A stretch of DNA of 64,000 nucleotides from positions 1-64,000 of the forward strand of contig CAIXZH010000033.1 in assembly GCA_903923905.1 (NCBI GenBank), read 5' to 3'. The notes below the pieces were generated by a model. It saw only the letters and a list, made by a program, of their open reading frames with translations. It was not told where the DNA came from and did not search any database. A program made the position numbers and the translations under genes. Origin of the DNA: an uncultured Bacteroidia bacterium (lineage in GTDB: Bacteria > Bacteroidota > Bacteroidia > Bacteroidales > Prolixibacteraceae). Below are positions 36,411-45,372 of the stretch, piece by piece (positions within the stretch are counted from its first letter, which is position 1; each line of letters begins with the position of its first letter).

Positions 36411-36545
36411 TTAAAATTTAATTTTATCCCGCCAGGGATTTAATACGGGTAGAAAATTCTAAGTATGGTAACATTTCGTCCTGTCCGGGACGATATGCCT
36501 AAATATATATTTAACCTCTACCCATATTGTGTGCCCATGGCACAA
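36411..36545 (+). repeat. structured dispersed repeat, copy B
   Basis: Aligns with the minus strand of 25012-25150. Potential stems are ATCCC/GGGAT (36426-36430 with 36435-36439), GGGTAGA/TCTACCC (36447-36453 with 36517-36523), CGTCC/GGACG (36477-36481 with 36488-36492) and the terminal TGTGCC/GGCACA (36530-36535 with 36539-36544). It lies between two genes of one operon. Confidence 0.7.
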
Positions 36546-36630
36546 TCGAAGCAATTAGAATTGGAATGAGTCGGATGAGATATTAATTTTCAACCGTATT
36601 TCTATTTCCTTCCAAATATTTCTATCTATT

Positions 36631-37623
36631 TCATTTCTTCACTTCATCCCATTTCACCAATGCTGACATCCCCGGCCTTAAACCGTTCACTTTTTCGATT
36701 GGAACAGCATGAACTTCAAATGTTTTCATATCAAAATCACCAGAAGTTTTGGTGGCATTCCAGGTGGCAAATTCGCCCAGAGCATTAATATAGTTCACCT
36801 TAAGCATTACTTCTTTCATCCCGAGAGCCGGAAATCTGGCCTTAAAGGTCGATCCTTTCTGAATTGCAGCCAGTAAATCTTCACGCAGGTTAAAAGTTAT
36901 CCAAACGTCATCGAGATCCACAATGGTGATTACAGGATAACCCGCAGGTATGAGTTCGCCCCGTTCAGACATGATATTGGCAATTTCCCCTTTAATGGGA
37001 GCAAAGATCCTGGTTTCTTTGAGGTAGGAATTAACCTCGGTGAGTACACCATCAGCCTGAAGAACCAAAGCGCCTGCAGAACCTCTATCCTCGTAGCGTG
37101 CCCCTTTTTTAGCCTTTTCATAAAGCGATCTGGCAGCCTTCTCCGTTTCGGCTGCCGCTTTCATCCGGGTTTCTGCCTCATCTTTTTGTTGTTCGGCCAC
37201 TACACCCGACTTAAAAAGGTTTTCCACACGCAAAAAAGTCTTTTTGGCAAAATCCGAAGCGGCTAAAGCTGTCTGCCACGAATTAAAGGCGGCCTGGATA
37301 TCCTCCTTTTGAGCTCCGTTATCTGCCTTCTCTTTTTGGAAGCCTGCAGCTTTTCTGACCGCAGAAGCCTGCAAATATTTTGCATCCAGCTCAGGACTGG
37401 TTATGGTAAAAAGCAGACTTCCAGAGGATACATCATCCCCTTTGTGAACGATAAGGGAATCAATCCTGCCAATTAACTTGGAGGCAACCTTGACCTGCGT
37501 CGCGTCTACCTCACCCTGAACTTCAAGCGGAATTGGCCTGCCAACAATCCATATAGCATATCCAATAAAAATCAGCACTGCAAAAATTGCCCCTGCAATC
37601 AGGTAATGTTTTGTCTTGTTCAT
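36631..37623 (-). CDS. HlyD-family periplasmic adaptor (membrane fusion protein)
   Basis: A 330-residue MFP: one N-terminal TM (AGAIFAVLIFIGYAIWI), a lipoyl-like domain (VDATQVKVASKLIGRIDSLI), a coiled-coil hairpin (about 85-180), the second lipoyl half (IFAPIKGEIANIMSERGELI) and a C-terminal beta-barrel (GMSALVKWDEVKK). It would link inner-membrane permeases to TolC. The gap of 110 bases before it, as transcribed, carries the 37667-37725 palindromic repeat. Confidence 0.9.
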   Translation of the reverse strand: MNKTKHYLIAGAIFAVLIFIGYAIWIVGRPIPLEVQGEVDATQVKVASKLIGRIDSLIVHKGDDVSSGSLLFTITSPELDAKYLQASAVRKAAGFQKEKADNGAQKEDIQAAFNSWQTALAASDFAKKTFLRVENLFKSGVVAEQQKDEAETRMKAAAETEKAARSLYEKAKKGARYEDRGSAGALVLQADGVLTEVNSYLKETRIFAPIKGEIANIMSERGELIPAGYPVITIVDLDDVWITFNLREDLLAAIQKGSTFKARFPALGMKEVMLKVNYINALGEFATWNATKTSGDFDMKTFEVHAVPIEKVNGLRPGMSALVKWDEVKK

Positions 37624-37666
37624 AATATAGATCTTATAATTAATTATTCAATTTTTAACGGTTGTT

Positions 37667-37725
37667 CAGAGACGCACAGCTGTGCATCTCTGAATGGCAG
37701 TGAGAGGCACGGCTTTGCATCTCTA
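37667..37725. repeat. palindromic repeat between tolC-like and hlyD-like genes
   Basis: The first 26 bases form a near-perfect palindrome (CAGAGACGCACAG pairing with CTGTGCATCTCTG, one mismatch). A second imperfect hairpin (GAGAGGCACGGC ... GCATCTCTAC) follows. Similar GTAGAGACGC-type repeats are scattered in Bacteroidota genomes. Confidence 0.6.
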
Positions 37726-37733
37726 CAATAATT

Positions 37734-39233
37734 TCAATACCTCGCCGGTTTGGCATCCGGATTGCTCATATAGACCACGAACTGATTCGATAGCCCTGAA
37801 TAATAAAGCAATTTGGATAGCGCAACATCCCAGGAATAGATGGCCTGCAACCGGTCAATCTTCACTTTTGCTACAGCCAGGTTTGCATCCGAAACCTGGG
37901 TGGCAGTGGCCATTCCTTCAGAGAAGGCTTTTTCGCGTGCCCGTGAATACTCATTGGTAAATTCAATCGCGGCATCCAGTTCATTGATTTGTTCCAGGTA
38001 CATATGCAACTCCTGATAGTACTTGTTGATCGCCGAATGGATGTCAGACTCCGATTTCAGATAGAAATCCTCTGCCTCCATTGCCTGAAATTGAGCCGCC
38101 CTGACCTTCCGGCTACGGGCATTGCCATCAAACAGACTCCACTGCAGGCCCACACCTACCATGTAATCGGGCAGATAGGGAGAGAGATCCTTATTCAAAA
38201 CATTGTAAGTCCCGGTAGCTGCGATTGTAGGAAAATAAGCCGAGCGCTCGGCCTTAATTCCCTGTTGGGCCAACTCTTTTTTCTTGTTGATCTGCCCAAG
38301 TAACGGACTATTTTCCAGGGCCTTTTGTTTGTAAAATTCCAGCGGTTCCAATTTTTCGAGATAGAATAGTTCAGAAAGAGGATTAATCCGGACATTGGTG
38401 GTATCAGCAACTGTGTTTAATACTGCTTCATTCAATATTTCGGTCTGCCGGTCAGCCTTTTTGAGCTCCCGATCGGCGTCTGCAAAGTAGACTTTTGCGT
38501 TTAAAACCTCAACCCGGGCAATCATCCCCTGCTGAGCCAGTTTCTGAGCATCATCATAATGCCGCTGCATTCCGGTTTTTACCTCTTCACGAACTTTGAC
38601 AGCCTGATTTGCCAGGATTAATCCAAAGTAACGTTCGACCAGTTCGCCTGTAAGTTCGGATGACTTTTGAATGGATTCTATTTCGGAGGCTTCAAGCTTA
38701 ATTTTAGCGGCTTTGTTGGCGGCATTAATTTTACCGCCGGTAAAGATCGGCAAAACAAATCCCGCATTTACAACACCAAATTTTTGCTCCTGGATCGTCT
38801 GAATCCAATCCGCGCTATTTACCGACTGAAGTCCTTGCAATAGCTTCCCGCGCATAACTGCTGTTGAAACATCATCCGAAAGAAGACCTCCTGCAGGATT
38901 AGGAACACCCGAAAATTTGCCAAAATTGCCCAAAGCGCTGTAGAGCGGGGTAATAGCATCGCGTACCGGTGTCAAATCGAGGGAAATATTCGTTGGCATA
39001 TATACATAGGAGGCAGAAAGGGAAATTCTTGGCATATGTAACCCCCTGGCTGCCTTCACCTCCTGTTCCAACTGGAGCGATTTGTTGGAATACTGTTTGA
39101 TCAAATGGTTATTTTGAAGCGAAATTCCCAGTGCATCAACAAATGTCAGATTTTTTAAAGTTGTTAGACTTTGCTGTCCCCAAAGTGACAACCCGACTAT
39201 TAAAAATAATAATATCAATACATTAGCTCTCAT
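37734..39233 (-). CDS. TolC-family outer-membrane efflux protein
   Basis: A 499-residue OMP with signal peptide (VLILLFLIVGLSLWG) and two TolC repeats rich in long helices: LQLEQEVKAARGLHMPRIS and AQQGIKAERSAYFPTIAATG mark the equivalent positions. It should form the outer-membrane channel for the HlyD-ABC2 pump. It starts 7 bases after the regulator gene's stop, so tetR is co-transcribed. Confidence 0.9.
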   Translation of the reverse strand: MRANVLILLFLIVGLSLWGQQSLTTLKNLTFVDALGISLQNNHLIKQYSNKSLQLEQEVKAARGLHMPRISLSASYVYMPTNISLDLTPVRDAITPLYSALGNFGKFSGVPNPAGGLLSDDVSTAVMRGKLLQGLQSVNSADWIQTIQEQKFGVVNAGFVLPIFTGGKINAANKAAKIKLEASEIESIQKSSELTGELVERYFGLILANQAVKVREEVKTGMQRHYDDAQKLAQQGMIARVEVLNAKVYFADADRELKKADRQTEILNEAVLNTVADTTNVRINPLSELFYLEKLEPLEFYKQKALENSPLLGQINKKKELAQQGIKAERSAYFPTIAATGTYNVLNKDLSPYLPDYMVGVGLQWSLFDGNARSRKVRAAQFQAMEAEDFYLKSESDIHSAINKYYQELHMYLEQINELDAAIEFTNEYSRAREKAFSEGMATATQVSDANLAVAKVKIDRLQAIYSWDVALSKLLYYSGLSNQFVVYMSNPDAKPARY

Positions 39234-39239
39234 TCTTAT

Positions 39240-39821
39240 CTATTTTAAAGCGTTGATTGAAAATTCAGCAATCCGGTTTTGATCCTCGGTTGTCCAGGTA
39301 CTATTCCCGAAAAATCCCTTCATCCGAAGGTTGATAATTTCAAGCGGATAAATAACGACCATTCCGTATGCCTCTTCAGCAGTAATAGCCTTGTTGATTT
39401 CTCCGTTTGCAATTCCGGTTTGAACTACTTTTTCGCACAGATTTTTAATTTGCTGACGCTGATCGTCTGAAATCTGAAAATCATAATCGTGCATCAAAAC
39501 GTGTATAAATTTAATTTGTTCAGGAGTATCAGTTGCCATTTTGAAAAATTCCCCGATCAATCCGAAAATCACCTCTTTCATACCCGGACAGGTGTTCAGT
39601 AAAATTTCCAGTTTCTCAATAATTTGAGCCACTTTCGAATAGAGTAAGTCTGTTACCAGTTCATGTTTACTACGGTGAAACCGGTAGAGATACCCCTCGG
39701 CAACACCTGCCCGTCTGGCAATAGATGAAATCGCTGCCCCTCCATACCCATTTTGAACAACAAACTCAATGGTAGCCTCCCTGATCCGCTCTATTTTCCC
39801 TTCATCAATTACTCGTGCCAT
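39240..39821 (-). CDS. TetR/AcrR-family transcriptional regulator
   Basis: A 193-residue TetR regulator. The HTH is RIREATIEFVVQNGYGGAAISSIARRAGVAEGYLYRFHRSK (positions about 8-50), followed by a helical ligand-binding domain. It starts at the ATG at 39821; an in-frame ATG two codons upstream is also possible. It heads the TolC-HlyD-permease operon and is probably its repressor; the inverted repeat at 39837-39856 lies 16 bases upstream of its start. Confidence 0.88.
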   Translation of the reverse strand: MARVIDEGKIERIREATIEFVVQNGYGGAAISSIARRAGVAEGYLYRFHRSKHELVTDLLYSKVAQIIEKLEILLNTCPGMKEVIFGLIGEFFKMATDTPEQIKFIHVLMHDYDFQISDDQRQQIKNLCEKVVQTGIANGEINKAITAEEAYGMVVIYPLEIINLRMKGFFGNSTWTTEDQNRIAEFSINALK

Positions 39822-39836
39822 CTTCAATTTCTATTA

Positions 39837-39856
39837 ATGAATGATTATTCATTCAT
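39837..39856. promoter_or_regulatory. putative TetR operator
   Basis: A perfect 8-bp inverted repeat, ATGAATGA and TCATTCAT with a 4-base spacer, 16 bases before the tetR start. Size and place are typical for TetR-family autoregulation. Confidence 0.65.
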
Positions 39857-40115
39857 AATTTTACGCGAAATTATAGGTTATTTTGAAATATCCAAAAAAT
39901 CTATTAAAAAATTTACAATTTATTAATAGAACCGGATTATAATGGCAGAAGGCAACAGGCAGAAGGAAGAAGCTGGAAGCCTTTAATTAATCTTTGTAGC
40001 GAAGGTTAATTTCCCCAGCCATTTCCTGACAATAGGAAAATATATTTTGTTTAATTAATACCAAACTAAAACATAGTTTGTATTTTTATACGTCATTTGA
40101 AATTACTGGACATTT

Positions 40116-41282
40116 ATGAAAATGAAGAACTACTACATTTTATCTTTCATTTTCATTGGCTTTTACATGAATTGCCAAGGACAGGATTCTGTTAAATATG
40201 TCCTGAAAGACACCTTAATTTTCAGTGGTCAGCTATCCGCATGGGGCATTTATAATCAGGGTAACAGCTTACCGGTTTACAGCAGCGGCCGGTATATTCC
40301 CACACTGAATTATGCGATTAAATTACAGAATAACAGGCAGTTTGACTTTGAAGGTTCGGCAAATGGATTTGGTGTACTGGGTATCCACCCCTTTGACGAA
40401 ACACATTCTGAAAGCAGTTTGCTGCCATACCGGGCCTGGGCACGCTATTCAGCCAGGCATTTGGAGCTAAGAGCCGGTTTGCAAAAAATTAATTTTGGTT
40501 CAGCTACCCTGCTACGTCCGCTGATGTGGTTTGATCAACTCGATCCGCGTGATCCGTTGCAACTTACCAATGGTGTTTGGGGAGTTCTCGGGAGGTACTA
40601 CTTTCTGAACAATGCAAATCTCTGGCTTTGGAGTTTATATGGCAATAACAAACCCCGGCCCTGGGACATGGATCTTACAAATCCGGATCATCCGGAGTTT
40701 GGTGGTCGCTTTCAGTCTCCGGTTCCAAAAGGTGAAGTGGGAATCACCTTCAATCACCGTGTTACCGATTACAGGGGATCGGAACTATCTATTCCTGATT
40801 ACAATGAAGTTTCAGAAAACCGGATCGGATTGGACGGAAAGTGGGATTTGGGTGTCGGGCTCTGGTTTGAAGGTACCTTTATCCATAAAAGTAAGGATGT
40901 GGGCATGATAACCAACACTGAAATTCTCAATTTAGGTACCGATAACACCTTTGGAATCGGGAATGGGCTAAATGTTGTATTTGAACAATTGTTATTATCT
41001 TATGACCAGAAAGCATTTGCAATGTCTACTCCAACCTCATTTACCGGGGTGTCACTCTCCTACCCGATTGGCATGCTGGATAATCTCAGTATAATATCCT
41101 ATTTCAATTGGACTAATAATACTTCCTACAATTTTCTGAATTTCAAGCGACAATTTAATAAAATAGCTATTTACATCATGGCATTCTGGAATCCGAAGAA
41201 CTACCAGTTGCCTCAACAATTAAATTCAGGCAATTATTATTCCGGCAAAGGGATTCAACTTATGCTGGTATTCAACCATTAA
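40116..41282 (+). CDS. outer-membrane beta-barrel protein of unknown family
   Basis: A 388-residue protein with a signal-like N terminus (ILSFIFIGFYMNCQG) and alternating hydrophobic strands with aromatic girdles. Stretches such as YRAWARYSARHLELRAGLQK and WDQLDPRDPLQLTNG resemble the DUF1302/alginate-export-like porin group. It is followed after 11 bases by an ATPase gene and two FtsX-type permeases, and then a LolA-like protein. I infer a role as outer-membrane partner of that transporter; no function is proved. It may start two codons later (ATG 40122). Confidence 0.65.
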   Translation: MKMKNYYILSFIFIGFYMNCQGQDSVKYVLKDTLIFSGQLSAWGIYNQGNSLPVYSSGRYIPTLNYAIKLQNNRQFDFEGSANGFGVLGIHPFDETHSESSLLPYRAWARYSARHLELRAGLQKINFGSATLLRPLMWFDQLDPRDPLQLTNGVWGVLGRYYFLNNANLWLWSLYGNNKPRPWDMDLTNPDHPEFGGRFQSPVPKGEVGITFNHRVTDYRGSELSIPDYNEVSENRIGLDGKWDLGVGLWFEGTFIHKSKDVGMITNTEILNLGTDNTFGIGNGLNVVFEQLLLSYDQKAFAMSTPTSFTGVSLSYPIGMLDNLSIISYFNWTNNTSYNFLNFKRQFNKIAIYIMAFWNPKNYQLPQQLNSGNYYSGKGIQLMLVFNH

Positions 41283-41293
41283 TTTAAAATCCA

Positions 41294-42001
41294 ATGGATG
41301 ACTCTGTAATCATTAAAACTGACAAGCTAACCAAACGATTTCATGTAGGAACCGGTGAATTCACTGCGCTGCATGGTATTACTCTTTCTTTCGGGAAAGG
41401 TGAATTTGCCGGTTTGGTAGGTCCGAGCGGATCGGGAAAAACAACACTGTTAAACATCATTGGTACCCTTGATTATCCTTCAGAAGGGAGTGTTGAAGTG
41501 ATCGGTCAGTCGGTATCAGGGTTGACGAATAAGCAGGCAGCCCATCTCCGGAATTACAACATCGGATTTATCTTTCAGACTTACAATCTGTTACCGGTCT
41601 ATTCGGTTTATGAAAATGTTGAATTTGCCTTACTATTGCAGAATCGTACTGCAGGGGTACGAAGGAAGGCGGTCATGGAGGCTCTGGATTGGGTAGGCTT
41701 GACCGACAAACAGAATTCAAAACCATCTCAGCTTTCAGGAGGAGAGTGCCAGCGAGTGGCCATAGCAAGGGCCATGGTTAAACGGCCACTGCTTGTTCTG
41801 GCTGATGAACCATCGGCCAATCTCGATGCCAAAAATTCGCACAACATCGTCCAGACCATGAAAAGGTTGAATAAAGAGTTAAATACCACCTTTATCTTTG
41901 CCACACATGATGAAAAGGTGATGCAATATCTCGACCGGATCATCACGTTGAAAGATGGCACTGTTGAATCCGACAAATTGATCTTAAATACCGAAATTTA
42001 G
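41294..42001 (+). CDS. ABC transporter ATP-binding protein (LolD/MacB type)
   Basis: A 235-residue ATPase: Walker A GPSGSGKTT, the Q-loop NIGFIFQTYNLLP, signature LSGGECQRVAIARAM and Walker B LLVLADEPSANLD followed by the switch histidine in IFATHD. It belongs to the MacB/LolD subfamily, which powers conformational (mechanotransmitting) transport rather than classic translocation. It overlaps functionally with the two FtsX permeases 5 bases downstream. Confidence 0.92.
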   Translation: MDDSVIIKTDKLTKRFHVGTGEFTALHGITLSFGKGEFAGLVGPSGSGKTTLLNIIGTLDYPSEGSVEVIGQSVSGLTNKQAAHLRNYNIGFIFQTYNLLPVYSVYENVEFALLLQNRTAGVRRKAVMEALDWVGLTDKQNSKPSQLSGGECQRVAIARAMVKRPLLVLADEPSANLDAKNSHNIVQTMKRLNKELNTTFIFATHDEKVMQYLDRIITLKDGTVESDKLILNTEI

Positions 42002-42006
42002 CCGAT

Positions 42007-43176
42007 ATGTTAGCGATTAAACTGGCTTTTCGAAATCTGATTGGTGCCGGACTCCGAACCTGGCTCAATGTAACTGTACTTTCAATTGCCTTTGTGATTA
42101 TAGTTTTTTACAACGGCATGCTCGATGGCTGGAACCAACAAGCGCTCAACGACACCAAAGATTGGGAAGTTGGTAACGGTGAGCTTTGGCACTCAACTTA
42201 TGATCCTTACGATCCTTTCTGCCTGCAGGATGCTCACGCGCCAGTCACCGGAAAGGTAAAATCGCTTGTGGATGCCCGTGAGCTTACTCCGATTCTGATT
42301 ACCCAGGCGACCATTTACCCGCAGGGGCGAATGCAAAATATTTACCTCAAAGGAATTGATCCCAAGCAGCAGATCATTAAACTACCCTCGTTGTTGTTAA
42401 AGTCAGAAACCAATGATGTCCCGGCAATCATTGGTAAACGGATGGCGGAAGCCGCTAAATTGCTGAAAGGTAATCAGGTTTTGGTCAGGTGGCGTGATAA
42501 AAACGGGACCTTTGATACACGGGAAATGAAAATCGTGTCGGTTTTTAATTCAAATGTACAGTCAATCGATAATAATCAGATCTGGATACCCTTGAGTGCG
42601 TTGCAACATTTAACCGGCATGGAAAACGAAGCAACTCTTCTGATTGCAGGTAGAAATTATGCAGGGGGAAGTATAGAAAACTGGCAATTTAAGGATCTGA
42701 AATACCTGTTGAAGGAGATTGAAGACATTATACAGACCAAAAAAATCGGGGCCGCGGTTATTTACGGGCTGCTTCTTTCCATTGCATTGTTGGCTATTTT
42801 TGATACCCAGGTTTTATCCATCTTCAGACGCCAAAAAGAGATTGGAACCTATATTGCATTAGGGATGACCCGTGTTCAGGTGGTCACAATCTTTACCATC
42901 GAAGGGAGTGCTCACAGTTTACTGGCCATTTTAATGGGCTCTGTTTATGGAATTCCTTTATTGTCGTATATACATCATGCTGGTATTCCAATGCCTAAGT
43001 ATGTCGATTCAATGGGCGTTTCCATATCTGAAAAGATCATTCCTGTTTACAGCATGGGGCTAATTCTTTCTACCGTTTTGCTTGTGATTCTTTCGGCAAC
43101 GATTGTGAGTTATTTACCTACGCGAAAAATTACCAGGCTCAGACCAACCGATGCCTTAAAAGGGAAAATACAATGA
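42007..43176 (+). CDS. FtsX/MacB-like ABC permease, first copy
   Basis: A 389-residue permease with an N-terminal TM (LAFRNLIGAGLRTWLNVTVL), an extracytoplasmic domain (residues about 40-250) and three C-terminal TM segments typical of FtsX (VIYGLLLSIALLAIFDTQVL, RRQKEIGTYIALGMTRVQVV). The C-terminal IGTYIALG element is the usual coupling helix region. Its stop overlaps the next permease start by 4 bases (ATGA). Confidence 0.9.
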   Translation: MLAIKLAFRNLIGAGLRTWLNVTVLSIAFVIIVFYNGMLDGWNQQALNDTKDWEVGNGELWHSTYDPYDPFCLQDAHAPVTGKVKSLVDARELTPILITQATIYPQGRMQNIYLKGIDPKQQIIKLPSLLLKSETNDVPAIIGKRMAEAAKLLKGNQVLVRWRDKNGTFDTREMKIVSVFNSNVQSIDNNQIWIPLSALQHLTGMENEATLLIAGRNYAGGSIENWQFKDLKYLLKEIEDIIQTKKIGAAVIYGLLLSIALLAIFDTQVLSIFRRQKEIGTYIALGMTRVQVVTIFTIEGSAHSLLAILMGSVYGIPLLSYIHHAGIPMPKYVDSMGVSISEKIIPVYSMGLILSTVLLVILSATIVSYLPTRKITRLRPTDALKGKIQ

Positions 43177-44447
43177 TCAGGTTTATACTCAAAGGAATCA
43201 TCAACGATCGTAGCCGAAGCCTGTTACCGGTTATAGTGGTATCAATAGGTGTATTACTCACCGTGGTTATGTTCTGCTGGATTAGGGGAATCATGGGAGA
43301 ATCGGTCCGTATGAATGCAAATTTCACCACGGGACATCTTAAAGTAATGACCCGTGCTTATCAAAAGGATGCTGAGCAGATGCCAAACGATTTGTCGATA
43401 ATAGGGGTAAATGACCAGTTGAAGAGGCTTAGGAATGCTTATCCCGGCCTTGACTGGGTAAAACGGATCCGTTTTGGCGGTCTCATTGATTTCCCTGATT
43501 CGGCAGGGGAAACCCGTGCTCAGGGTCCGGTTGTCTGTTGGGGAATGGATTTGTTATCCCCCAATTCAAAAGAGGGGAACAGGTTTAATCTTGCAGAGTC
43601 ATTGGTAAAAGGAAGGTTGCCAGCGAAACCGGGCGACGCCCTGATCTCTGATCTTTTTGCCTCCAAGTTTTATATCAGACCTGGTGATTCGTTTACACTC
43701 TTAGGGACAACCATGGATGGCGGGATGGCTTTTAAGAACCTGATTGTATCTGGAACCATCCGTTTTGGGTCGTCAGCCCTGGACAGGGGAGCTATTATTG
43801 CAGATATTTCAGATATTCAACTTGCCTTGGGAATGAATGATGCAGCAGGAGAAATTCTTGGATTTTTTGACACAGGTAACTATGACAATGATCAGGCAAC
43901 CTCAGATGCAAGCTCTTTTAATGATAATTTCAAGGCGTTAAAGGATGAATATTCACCGGTAATGGTTAGACTGCGCGACCAGTCCGGGATGGCCGAATTC
44001 ATCGATTACGTAAATTCTATCGGCAGCGTAATGATTATTATATTTATGGTGGCTATGTCGATAGTCTTATGGAATGCCGGATTGCTTGGAGGGTTGCGCA
44101 GGTATAATGAGTTTGGGGTTAGACTTGCCATGGGTGAAGATAAAGGGCATATCTACAGGACTTTGATTTATGAAGCATTCTTTATTGGAGCTATCGGCTC
44201 CATTTTAGGGACTATTATAGGTATGGGAATTTCATGGTATTTGCAGTCGGTTGGTATCAATATCAGTGGGTTCATGAAGAATTCCTCCTTACTGATGCCT
44301 TCCGTTGCGAGGGCTGAGATAACCTCCTCTGCATGGTATATCGGATTCGTTCCAGGGTTATTTTCAATAGTTTTGGGGAATGCACTCTCAGGGATTGGTA
44401 TTTACAAAAGACAAACGGCACAGTTATTCAAAGATCTGGAAGCTTAA
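43173..44447 (+). CDS. FtsX/MacB-like ABC permease, second copy
   Basis: A 424-residue permease with the same 1+3 TM layout; RRYNEFGVRLAMGEDKGHIY near 310-330 marks the FtsX core. It likely pairs with the preceding permease as a heterodimer, similar to LolC/LolE. Overlaps it by four bases. The LolA-like gene follows after a run of 8-bp repeats. Confidence 0.9.
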   Translation: MIRFILKGIINDRSRSLLPVIVVSIGVLLTVVMFCWIRGIMGESVRMNANFTTGHLKVMTRAYQKDAEQMPNDLSIIGVNDQLKRLRNAYPGLDWVKRIRFGGLIDFPDSAGETRAQGPVVCWGMDLLSPNSKEGNRFNLAESLVKGRLPAKPGDALISDLFASKFYIRPGDSFTLLGTTMDGGMAFKNLIVSGTIRFGSSALDRGAIIADISDIQLALGMNDAAGEILGFFDTGNYDNDQATSDASSFNDNFKALKDEYSPVMVRLRDQSGMAEFIDYVNSIGSVMIIIFMVAMSIVLWNAGLLGGLRRYNEFGVRLAMGEDKGHIYRTLIYEAFFIGAIGSILGTIIGMGISWYLQSVGINISGFMKNSSLLMPSVARAEITSSAWYIGFVPGLFSIVLGNALSGIGIYKRQTAQLFKDLEA

Positions 44448-44450
44448 GAG

Positions 44451-44490
44451 AATGAAATAATGAAATAATGAAATAATGAAATAATGAAAT
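44451..44490 (+). repeat. five 8-bp repeats forming tandem mini-ORFs
   Basis: The unit AATGAAAT occurs five times. ATG codons fall at 44452, 44460, 44468, 44476 and 44484; the first four each read ATG AAA TAA, and each stop overlaps the next start as TAATG. The fifth ATG opens the LolA-like gene. Confidence 0.85.
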
Positions 44491-45215
44491 ACCTAATTAT
44501 CATCACTTTGGGAATAATATTGATGGGATTCAGTTATCCGGATGGCGCCCTGGTCCTCACGAAGGTGGATCAGAATATGTCATCCAGAACACGCATCTTT
44601 GAATCATCGATGACCATATACGGGAAGCGAAATAGCCGGACGATCGGATCAAAAACTATGTCCGAGGGGACCAAAAAATCTTTTACTGAGTATATGTCAC
44701 CCGCCAGCGAGAAGGGGACAAAGATGCTGAAACTTCAGAACCAGTTATGGATCTATTCCCAATCGACCGACCGGATCATTCAGATCTCCGGGAATATGCT
44801 GCGTCAGTCAGTAATGGGTTCCGACCTCTCCTACGAGGATATGATGGATGACCGGAAACTTACAGAGATCTATTCTGCAAAGGTGACCAGGGAGGAAAAA
44901 ATAGGTGACAGAAACACCTTTATCGTTGAACTTACCGCCAAAGTTGAAGATGTAGCTTATTTTACTCAAAAAGTTTGGGTCGATCAGGAACGTTATATTC
45001 CGCTTAAAGAAGAGCGCTATGCAAAAAGTGGTCAGTTGTTAAAACGAGTGGAGCTTAAAGAGGTGCAAAAAATCCAGGGTCGCTGGTTCCCGACGGTTAT
45101 ACTGTATAAAGATGTACTCAAAGATGGCAACGGAACTGAATTTAAAATGTCTTCCCTGAAATTTAACGAGGATATTCCCGATTACATCTTTACAAAAGCT
45201 GCATTGAAACAATAA
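44484..45215 (+). CDS. outer-membrane lipoprotein-sorting protein (LolA-like)
   Basis: A 243-residue exported protein with signal peptide MKYLIIITLGIILMGFSYP. The MSEGTKKSFTEYMSPASEKGTKMLKL block and the half-barrel strands (LWIYSQSTDRIIQISG, FIVELTAKVEDVAYF) match the LolA-like family (PF17131 type). LolA-like proteins bind lipid-linked or lipidated cargo in a hydrophobic pocket. With the upstream LolD-like ATPase, two FtsX permeases and a barrel it completes an envelope transport cassette. The start sits inside the mini-ORF repeat. Confidence 0.82.
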   Translation: MKYLIIITLGIILMGFSYPDGALVLTKVDQNMSSRTRIFESSMTIYGKRNSRTIGSKTMSEGTKKSFTEYMSPASEKGTKMLKLQNQLWIYSQSTDRIIQISGNMLRQSVMGSDLSYEDMMDDRKLTEIYSAKVTREEKIGDRNTFIVELTAKVEDVAYFTQKVWVDQERYIPLKEERYAKSGQLLKRVELKEVQKIQGRWFPTVILYKDVLKDGNGTEFKMSSLKFNEDIPDYIFTKAALKQ

Positions 45216-45318
45216 AAAAATTCTTAACCGGGATTTAAGGATCGGGCAACCAATCTTGAGCAAAATCAATTTTAATATTAAAGCGACCAAATAGGCTTTA
45301 TTCAATATAATAATATCG

Positions 45319-45344
45319 TTTTAACTTGTACGTACAAGTTAAAA
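45319..45344. promoter_or_regulatory. 26-bp perfect palindrome, putative GntR operator
   Basis: A perfect 26-base palindrome with core ACTTGTACGTACAAGT, 28 bases before the gntR start. It is likely the binding site of the regulator it precedes. Confidence 0.75.
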
Positions 45345-45372
45345 ACAGTATTATTGTAAAAAAATTCCAGCC

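Noticed and set aside
36411-36545. Insertion sequence or transposase remnant
   Set aside because: No ORF, no terminal inverted repeats enclosing a transposase and no target duplication could be seen.
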